A stretch of DNA of 64,000 nt from Eriocheir sinensis (Eukaryota > Arthropoda > Malacostraca > Decapoda > Varunidae). Position 1 is the stretch's first letter. Each line of letters opens with the position of its first letter. This document shows positions 58,760-64,000 of this stretch, one piece after another. The translations under genes were made by a program, and so were the position numbers. The DNA lies in the NCBI RefSeq assembly GCF_024679095.1, contig NW_026110541.1, positions 100,001 to 164,000 on the forward strand, in the 5' to 3' direction. The notes beneath the pieces were generated by a model. It was given only the letters and a program-made list of their open reading frames with translations, made no database searches and had not been told where the DNA came from.

Positions 58760-60487
58760 ACAGAGGTACAGAACGAAAACAAGGGACAGGATTTGACCGT
58801 TGAAAACAAACACAGGTGAGCTCGTTGAGAATGGAAAACATATGAGTCAAATGATGAATAACTATTTCCTCTCAGTTTTCACGCAGGAAGATCTAACAAC
58901 CATTCCAGAGAGAGTTCAGGTTTATGAGGGCGAAGAGAACGACAAGTTGAGGGATGTGATCATCACTAGGCAAGTAGTCCAGGATGAGATTGGTAGGTTG
59001 AAGAAAAACAAATCGCCGGAGCAGGACAAAGTATTCCCACGGATTCTGAAAGAGTGCAAGGAGGTCCTCAGTGGTCCAGTTACCAATATCTTTAATATGT
59101 CGGTAAATTCTGGGTATGTGCCCAATCAATGGAATTTACATTTACATTTACATTTACATCAGTTGTAGAAAAGATGTTGGAGTCATTTATAGCCGGGAGC
59201 ATTCGGGACCATCTAGAAATATATAATTTAATTCATGATTCACAGCATGGGTTCCCAAAGGGAAGGTCTTGCCTTACTAACCTGTTGTCCTTCTACACTA
59301 AAGTAATCGAGGCGGTTGACAGAGATGAAAACTGTGACATATTATATTTAGATTTCAATAAACCGTTCGACAAAGTTCCTCATCACCGGCTGTTACTAAA
59401 ATTACAGGCTCACGGCGTAGATGGGAAAGTTTTGAACTGGATCAGGGCGTGGCTTAGTGGTAGGTAGCAGAGTGTAAATCAATGGTAAAAATTCTGAATG
59501 GGGCAGTGTTACGAGTGGAGTCACTCAAGGGTCGGTGATGGGTCCTCTGCTTTTTATTATTTACATCAATGACTTGGACACAGGAATTAGTAGTGATGTC
59601 AGTAAGTTCGCATATGATACCAAGATCGGTAGAGTAATCCAATCAGACAGGGACGCTACCGTTCTCCAGGATGAGCTTGACAGACTATATCATTGGGCGG
59701 GGAAATGGCAGATGGAATTCAATGTCGGGAAGTGTAGCATTCTGAGTGTAGGTAGGAATAATCCCTCACACAATTACTCCTTAAATGACACTCCTCTAAG
59801 CTGGTCTGGGCGTGAGAGAGACTTAGGAGTACTAGTGAGCGCTGACCTCCGTCCTAGGGCTCAATGCATTCAGGCTAAAAATCTGGCAAACAGAGTACTT
59901 GGTTTCATCTCAAGGAGCGTAAGCAATAGGAGCGCTGAAGTCATCCTCAAACTTTACTTAGCATTAGTTAGACCTCATCTCGATTATGCAGTTCAGTTCT
60001 GGTCCCCCTACTATAGAATGGATATCAAGATGTTAGAATCTGTACAGAGGAGGATGCCAAAGATGATTCAGGGGGTGAGAAACTTGCCTTATGAAGATAG
60101 GCTGAAGCATTTAAATCTACACTCTCTAGAAAGGCGAAGGTTGCGAGGAGACTTGATCGAAGTCTATAAATGGATGAAGGGCTTTAATAAAAGGGATGTC
60201 AATAAGATTTTGATAGTAAAAGAGCCAGGTAGGAAGCGTAGCAATGGTTTTAAGTTAGACAAATTCAGATTCAACAAAGACATAGGCAAGAACTGGTTCA
60301 CCAAAAGAGTGGTAGATGAATGGAACAGGCCTGGGAGCCATGTTGTGGGTGCCAATACCGTAGATACATTCAGGAAGAGGTTAGATAAAGCCATGGATGG
60401 TGAGGTAAGATGGGGTTGAGTGTACAGGAGCTGCCTTGTATAGGCCAACCGGCCTCTTACAGACTCCTTACGTTCTTATGTTCTTAT
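58760..60487 (+). pseudogene. CR1-like LINE, right-arm copy, best preserved in the window
   Basis: 58,800-59,168 encodes the segment before RT (VENGKHMSQMMNNYFLSVFT, VVQDEIGRLKKNKSPEQ). Then (TTTACA)n text at 59,131-59,157 replaces the first RT motifs. RT resumes with QHGFPKGRSCLTNLL, ILYLDFNKPFDKVPHHRLL and a TAG after WLSGR (59,466). The next frame is [13 protein letters not shown], followed by the catalytic box FAYD (59,607-59,618), where tyrosine replaces the first catalytic aspartate. From there 59,535-60,419 is continuously open, through RPHLDYAVQFWSPYYRMD to RKRLDKAMDGEVRWG and a TGA. The 3' UTR ends in GTTCTTATGTTCTTAT at 60,487. The missing motifs and altered box make it inactive. 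Confidence 0.9.
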
Positions 60488-60752
60488 ATACTGTACCTAC
60501 TCGTCATTAACTTATTTGTCATAGTCTATTTTTATTACTTTCCTTGTTCTATGATCTTATTACTTATTTAATGTATTGTTTAAGGATTGATCGGCTGGAG
60601 GTTAAATGAGTACTTATAAATATAGAGATGAGATAAGATAAGATAAGATAAAGTTATATGGAGATAGAGTTGCCAAGAAAATAGAACTGTAAGGAGATAA
60701 GATAAAAATGTAGTTAAATGAAAAAATAAAAAGTAGATAAATTTGTAGGTAT

Positions 60753-60970
<218 letters not shown>

Positions 60971-61324
60971 TGTTTTATTGTGCTTAACGGTAAAAATATA
61001 GCTTGTTTTTATAGCTATTTATCATTGTGTTTGACTCGTGCCTGTTTTTACTGTTTACTGATGGAGCGGGAAAGAAAAATGGGCTTTGTAAATAAATAGT
61101 GGTACTTTTGTCATGGAGAAAGAGTGAAAAAATAAAAGTTTTGAAAAAAAAGCGATACTTATTCAGTTTTTGGATGGAAAAGGTTAGAAAAAAGGTAGCT
61201 GGAAAAAATGGAGTACCTATAGGGAGGTGGATGGGGGGAAATGGAAGAGGAAGAAGGTGGTTGGAAGAAAGAGGAACGTGAATGGGGAGCAAGTGGGAGA
61301 TGAGGAAGGTGAAGGAAAGGAAGA

Positions 61325-63560
61325 GGAATGGGGAGCAGGAGGAAGGGAAGGGAATGGGGAGCTGGAGGAAGGGAAGGGAATGGGGAGCTGGAGGAAGGGA
61401 AGGGAATGGAGAGCTGGAGGAAGGGAAGGGAATGGGGAGCTGGAGGAAGGGAAGTGAATGGGGAGCTGGAGGAAGGGAAGGGAATGGAGAGCTGGAGGAA
61501 GGGAAGTGAATGGGGAGCTGGAGGAAGGGAAGGGAATGGAGAGCTGGAGGAAGGGAAGGGAATGGGGAGCTGGAGGAAGGGAAGTGAATGGGGAGCTGGA
61601 GGAAGGAAAGGGAATGGAGAGCTGGAGGAAGGGAAGTGAATGGGGAGCTGGAGGAAGGGAAGTGAATGGAGAGCTGGAGGAAGGGAAGGGAATGGGGAGC
61701 TGGAGGAAGGGAAGTGAATGGGGAGCTGGAGGAAGGGAAGGGAATGGGGAGCTGGAGGAAGGGAAGGGAATGGGGAGCAGGAGGAAGGGAAGGGAATGGA
61801 GAGCTGGAGGAAGGGAAGTGAATGGGGAGCTGGAGGAAGGGAAGTGAATGGAGAGCTGGAGGAAGGGAAGTGAATGGAGAGCTGGAGGAAGGGAAGTGAA
61901 TGGAGAGCTGGAGGAAGGGAAGTGAATGGAGAGCTGGAGGAAGGGAAGGGAATGGGGAGCTGGAGGAAGGGAAGTGAATGGGGAGCTGGAGGAAGGGAAG
62001 GGAATGGAGAGCTGGAGGAAGGGAAGTGAATGGAGAGCTGGAGGAAGGTAAGGGAATGGAGAGCTGGAGGAAGGGAAGTGAATGGGGAGCTGGAGGAAGG
62101 GAAGGGAATGGAGAGCTGGAGGAAGGGAAGTGAATGGAGAGCTGGAGGAAGGGAAGTGAATGGAGAGCTGGAGGAAGGGAAGTGAATGGAGAGCTGGAGG
62201 AAGGGAAGGGAATGGAGAGCTGGAGGAAGGGAAGTGAATGGAGAGCTGGAGGAAGGGAAGGGAATGGAGAGCTGGAGGAAGGGAAGGGAATGGAGAGCTG
62301 GAGGAAGGGAAGGGAATGGAGAGCTGGAGGAAGGGAAGGGAATGGAGAGCTGGAGGAAGGGAAGGGAATGGAGAGCTGGAGGAAGGGAAGGGAATGGAGA
62401 GCTGGAGGAAGGGAAGGGAATGGCGAGCTGGAGGAAGGGAAGGGAATGGCGAGCTGGAGGAAGGGAAGTGAATGGAGAGCTGGAGGAAGGGAAGGGAATG
62501 GAGAGCTGGAGGAAGGGAAGGGAATGGAGAGCTGGAGGAAGGGAAGGGAATGGAGAGCTGGAGGAAGGGAAGTGGGAGGGGAGCTGGAGGAAGGGAAGTG
62601 AATGGGGAGCTGGAGGAAGGGAAGTGAATGGAGAGCTGGAGGAAGGGAAGTGAATGGGGAGCTGGAGGAAGGGAAGGGAATGGGGAGCTGGAGGAAGGGA
62701 AGTGAATGGAGAGCTGGAGGAAGGGAAGTGAATGGAGAGCTGGAGGAAGGGAAGGGAATGGGGAGCTGGAGGAAGGGAAGTGAATGGAGAGCTGGAGGAA
62801 GGGAAGTGAATGGAGAGCTGGAGGAAGGGAAGTGAATGGCGAGCTGGAGGAAGGGAAGTGAATGGAGAGCTGGAGGAAGGGAAGTGAATGGGGAGCTGGA
62901 GGAAGGGAAGTGAATGGAGAGCTGGAGGAAGGGAAGGGAATGGGGAGCTGGAGGAAGGGAAGTGAATGGAGAGCTGGAGGAAGGGAAGGGAATGGGGAGC
63001 TGGAGGAAGGGAAGTGAATGGGGAGCTGGAGGAAGGGAAGTGAATGGGGAGCTGGAGGAAGGGAAGTGAATGGAGAGCTGGAGGAAGGGAAGTGAATGGA
63101 GAGCTGGAGGAAGGCACTGGAATGGAGAGCTGGAGGAAGGGAAGTGAATGGCGAGCTGGAGGAAGGGAAGGGAATGGGGAGCTGGAGGAAGGGAAGTGAA
63201 TGGGGAGCTGGAGGAAGGGAAGTGAATGGAGAGCTGGAGGAAGGGAAGGGAATGGCGAGCTGGAGGAAGGGAAGTGAATGGAGAGCTGGAGGAAGGGAAG
63301 TGAATGGAGAGCTGGAGGAAGGGAAGGGAATGGGGAGCTGGAGGAAGGGAAGTGAATGGAGAGCTGGAGGAAGGGAAGTGAATGGAGAGCTGGAGGAAGG
63401 GAAGTGAATGGAGAGCTGGAGGAAGGGAAGGGAATGGGGAGCTGGAGGAAGGGAAGTGAATGGAGAGCTGGAGGAAGGGAAGGGAATGGGGAGCTGGAGG
63501 AAGGGAAGTGAATGGTGAGCTGGAGGAAGGGAAGTGAATGGGGAGCTGGAGGAAGGGAAG
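61325..63560. repeat. 26-bp minisatellite, right-arm copy, about 86 units
   Basis: The unit core is AGCTGGAGGAAGGGAAG, followed by (T/G)GAATGG(A/G/C)G. Units are almost all exactly 26 bp and vary mainly at two positions. Because 26 is not a multiple of three and the unit contains no stop on the minus strand in any phase, very long spurious frames result. The longest is 652 codons at 61,159-63,117. No protein is implied. Confidence 0.97.
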
Positions 63561-64000
63561 TGGAAAAAAGCGAATGGAAAGCAGGAGGGGGATGGAATTG
63601 GAAAAAGAAGTGGTTAGTGGTTCCTTGGTTAACGGTCTTGTAACTCTTTGGATGGAGAAGGTAAGAAGAAGAGGGAGTTGGAGATAATGGGGTACCTATT
63701 TTAACTTTATTGATGGAGAGGCAAAGAAAAACAGGAGCTTGAAAATAATTGTGCTACTTATTCCAACTTTTTGGATGGAGACGGTAAGAAAAAAAAGTTG
63801 AATGGAAAGAAAATATTGTGGTGCCCTATTTTAACTTCTGATTGAGAGGTAAATATAAATTGGCCTGGTAAAAAAACATTGGGATACTTATTATTATTGG
63901 CGTCACAGACGCCGAACAACAGATTGTCCATCTTGTTGTTCTCTTCAAGCTGTTTTCCTATATAATAACGTCTTGGCCTCTGGCGTCGGTAGGCCTTCAT

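Noticed and set aside
61159..63117. 652-codon minus-strand open frame, the longest in the window
   Set aside because: It is entirely the 26-bp minisatellite, which lacks stops in all minus-strand phases. Composition and repetition explain it, and there is no domain, promoter or splice structure.

Overview
The window is eukaryotic, repeat-dominated DNA. I infer an arthropod, most likely a malacostracan (decapod) crustacean, from several features together: very long CT/GA, CA/GT and AT microsatellites, short TTAGG-type telomere-like runs, and abundant CR1-like and Jockey-like LINE remnants, tRNA-derived SINEs, Harbinger and TTAA-flanked MITE remnants. There is also a split exon of an extracellular domain with clean GT/AG borders. 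No complete host gene, rRNA, tRNA or CRISPR array is visible, and species cannot be determined.

Positions 1-27,000 are mostly non-coding. They contain a fold-back element (1.14-1.35 kb), a Harbinger transposase with its catalytic core deleted (5.85-6.52 kb), a Jockey-like LINE 3' part (11.0-12.1 kb, minus), several tandem repeats, a 67-bp minisatellite (18.2-18.9 kb), a 65-bp minisatellite (24.2-24.5 kb) and a decayed LINE ORF1 (25.1-25.6 kb). The best host coding feature is a minus-strand discoidin (F5/8 type C) domain exon at 26,097-26,219.

Positions 27,000-41,000 are a transposon graveyard. It holds a short TTAA-type MITE and five LINE pieces. At 32.28-38.5 kb lies a 5'-truncated, frameshifted Ty3/gypsy-type LTR retrotransposon whose pol order is gag-protease-integrase-RT-RNase H. 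The integrase lies before the reverse transcriptase, the reverse of normal Ty3/gypsy order. Its gag carries about 39 copies of a 9-residue charged helix repeat.

Positions 41,000-48,700 hold two tandem repeat blocks, including about 24 copies of a 65-68 bp unit. They also hold candidate exons of unrecognised genes (43.46 kb plus; 46.53, 47.24 and 47.4-47.9 kb minus), a fold-back element at 45.1-45.4 kb and a CCAAT/CRE/CCAAT cluster at 46.32 kb.

Positions 48,700-64,000 form one very large imperfect inverted repeat, with a left arm at about 48.74-55.69 kb, a right arm at 57.46-64.0 kb running off the window, and a 1.77-kb spacer. Each arm carries, in mirror order, a SINE tail, a 26-bp minisatellite of about 2.2 kb, AT tracts, a CR1-like LINE, a composite TTAA-flanked MITE with TTAGG repeats, and part of a serine/proline-rich exon. 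The spacer holds a Jockey-like LINE with an inverted 5' part and more than 700 bp of AT repeat. The left arm has many short deletions relative to the right, so a long-read assembly artefact must be weighed against a real palindromic duplication.
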